This document shows, piece by piece, positions 63,038 through 64,000 of a stretch of 64,000 nucleotides of DNA. How positions within the stretch are numbered: the first letter of the stretch is position 1; every line of letters begins with the position of its first letter. The notes under the pieces are model-generated. The model did no database searches and was not told the origin of the DNA. It saw only the letters and a program-made list of their open reading frames with translations. The stretch covers positions 496,001 to 560,000 of the forward strand of contig NZ_CP009501.1 of NCBI RefSeq assembly GCF_000969885.1, written 5' to 3'. The DNA comes from Methanosarcina thermophila TM-1 (GTDB taxonomy: Archaea; Halobacteriota; Methanosarcinia; Methanosarcinales; Methanosarcinaceae). Position numbers and translations under genes: made by a program.

Positions 63038-63664
63038 TCAGATTAGGTTTAACAATTCCAGACCCATTTTAATAAAAACCAATCCGAATACTATCTGTGC
63101 AATTCCCAGAATCTGGATGATCGAAAAATAATATTTGCCGTTGATAAATGATTTTGATTTCTCTACAATTAATGTTATAGCTATCTTCGATCCTACTAGA
63201 AAGCTATAGAATCCCAATATAAATAGAATTGTAACTAAAGCGTGAGTATTCAGGCTCTTAAAAATTAACGGTCCCCCTATTGAAATCCAGAAGATGTACG
63301 GATGTGGGTTTCCAAAGTTAACAATAATTCCTTTTTTTAAGGCATCTTTTTTCTCTATATTTAATTCAACGTTATTCGGTTTAATTTTCAGGGATTCCAC
63401 TCCTGAATATATAAGGTATGAAGCCCCAAAAAGTGCAATAATCCCTATGAAAAAACCATAATTTGTTAAATGTGATAGAACAAACATTGTGGATAGAATT
63501 ATTGGTAGATCCGTAATTAGAGGAGAAACTGCAACCTTTATCCCTTCCCATTTGCCGTGCTGCAGAGTTTCGGAGATGGTTACAGCCAGCAGGGGACCTG
63601 GAGATGTACCTGCTGCAAGACCGAGAAAAGTTCCCAAAAATAGGAATTCGATAAGATCCAGCAT
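63038..63664 (-). CDS. LysE-family exporter
   Basis: 208 residues, six membrane segments, with the LysE/RhtB family start (FLFLGTFLGLAAGTSPGP near residues 7-25, the conserved Pro-Gly-Pro region) and NPHPYIFWISIGGP in the fourth segment. The family exports amino acids or other small molecules; the substrate here is not known. ATG 63664 has GAGG nine bases upstream; TTG 63670 is the frame's first start. Membrane-bound. Confidence 0.9.
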   Translation of the reverse strand: MLDLIEFLFLGTFLGLAAGTSPGPLLAVTISETLQHGKWEGIKVAVSPLITDLPIILSTMFVLSHLTNYGFFIGIIALFGASYLIYSGVESLKIKPNNVELNIEKKDALKKGIIVNFGNPHPYIFWISIGGPLIFKSLNTHALVTILFILGFYSFLVGSKIAITLIVEKSKSFINGKYYFSIIQILGIAQIVFGLVFIKMGLELLNLI

Positions 63665-63923
63665 CTGCAATGCCTCATTTTATATTAAATTCACAGTTTC
63701 ATTTTTGTATCTTAATTAAATTTTGTATCTTAAGTCAAACTCGATACGGCTAATATTTTAGATAGATACGGCTGATATTTTAGATACTATTAATTAACCA
63801 CCTAACTTAAATGTATATAATAATACTACAATGGTTTAAAATAAACGTTAATGCTATATATAATGCCTTAATTTATCCGAAATTTTGGATCTCAAAATAG
63901 TGTTTCCGGAAGGAGGGAGTCAT

Positions 63924-64000
63924 TTATGCCTCTGTCTTAGAGAAGAATACTGTACCGACTGCGCAAATAATAATTGAGAGTAAACCTATTACTGCCAGGT
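63924..64000 (-). CDS. 3' end of a gene running in from the right edge
   Basis: 25 codons read LAVIGLLSIIICAVGTVFF and SKTEA before TAA at 63924-63926. The open frame reaches the window edge. The hydrophobic stretch followed by a short charged end looks like a C-terminal membrane anchor of a longer surface protein. Confidence 0.55.
   Translation of the reverse strand, partial: LAVIGLLSIIICAVGTVFFSKTEA

Overview
The window reads as chromosomal DNA of a methanogenic archaeon, almost certainly a Methanosarcina or close relative. The evidence is a methenyl-tetrahydromethanopterin cyclohydrolase (47015-47980), a homocitrate synthase of the AksA type for coenzyme B (40134-41351), archaeal type II glyceraldehyde-3-phosphate dehydrogenase, a Taw2-type wyosine enzyme, a DUF2124 protein, a CooT-like protein, PAS/HisKA_2 sensor kinases, TATA-box promoters, long AT-rich intergenic spaces and PKD-domain surface proteins. 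No rRNA, tRNA, CRISPR array or intact transposase was found.

Layout. 1-6.1 kb: ferritin-like diiron protein (possibly cut by the window edge), HEAT-repeat protein with three near-identical DNA repeats, YbjQ-like protein, PepD-type dipeptidase and a YqhA-like membrane protein. 6.4-17.4 kb: an accessory block with three AI-2E-type membrane permeases, one LURP-one protein plus a deleted second copy, two frameshifted genes (BASS transporter, DUF6325-like protein) and a sulfatase / anaerobic sulfatase maturase / HAD hydrolase operon. 17.5-20.6 kb: glycogen debranching enzyme followed by a GH130-type glycosidase/phosphorylase. 20.8-27.4 kb: mostly orphan small genes, a Cys-rich PKD surface protein with a second PKD remnant, and a run of micro-ORFs, zinc ribbon, unknown protein and tocopherol-cyclase-like protein. 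27.5-32.9 kb: universal stress protein, an NADP-type secondary alcohol dehydrogenase flanked by two 95% identical 121-bp MITE-like elements, a MetE-like methionine synthase, OsmC with a palindromic operator candidate, and acylphosphatase.

33-53.9 kb is mostly housekeeping: membrane-anchored alkaline-phosphatase-fold protein, DUF89 damage-control phosphatase, CooT, GAPDH with a clear terminator, FBPase/IMPase next to NAD kinase, AksA, a DUF3160 lipoprotein, peptidase U32, Mch, DUF2124, AhpD-like protein, DUF6141 protein, Taw2, a Cache-cupin surface protein and exonuclease III.

53.9-62.5 kb holds three PAS/HisKA_2 histidine kinases on the minus strand. All three are broken by small lesions: a deletion plus a G-run frameshift, a 1-nt frameshift, and a frameshift plus an in-frame amber codon at a conserved position. 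Two of them have, on their upstream side, a copy of a structured element with two C-rich-loop hairpins (57835-57930 and 62267-62370). Stems are kept by compensatory changes, and each copy is followed by an identical 59-bp AT-rich segment. This element is the best candidate in the window for an undescribed RNA or regulatory system. The window ends with a LysE-type exporter and the 3' end of another minus-strand gene.

The metabolic genes are intact while lesions cluster in sensor and transport genes, so real decay is more likely than uniform sequencing error, although several lesions sit in homopolymers and need read-level confirmation.
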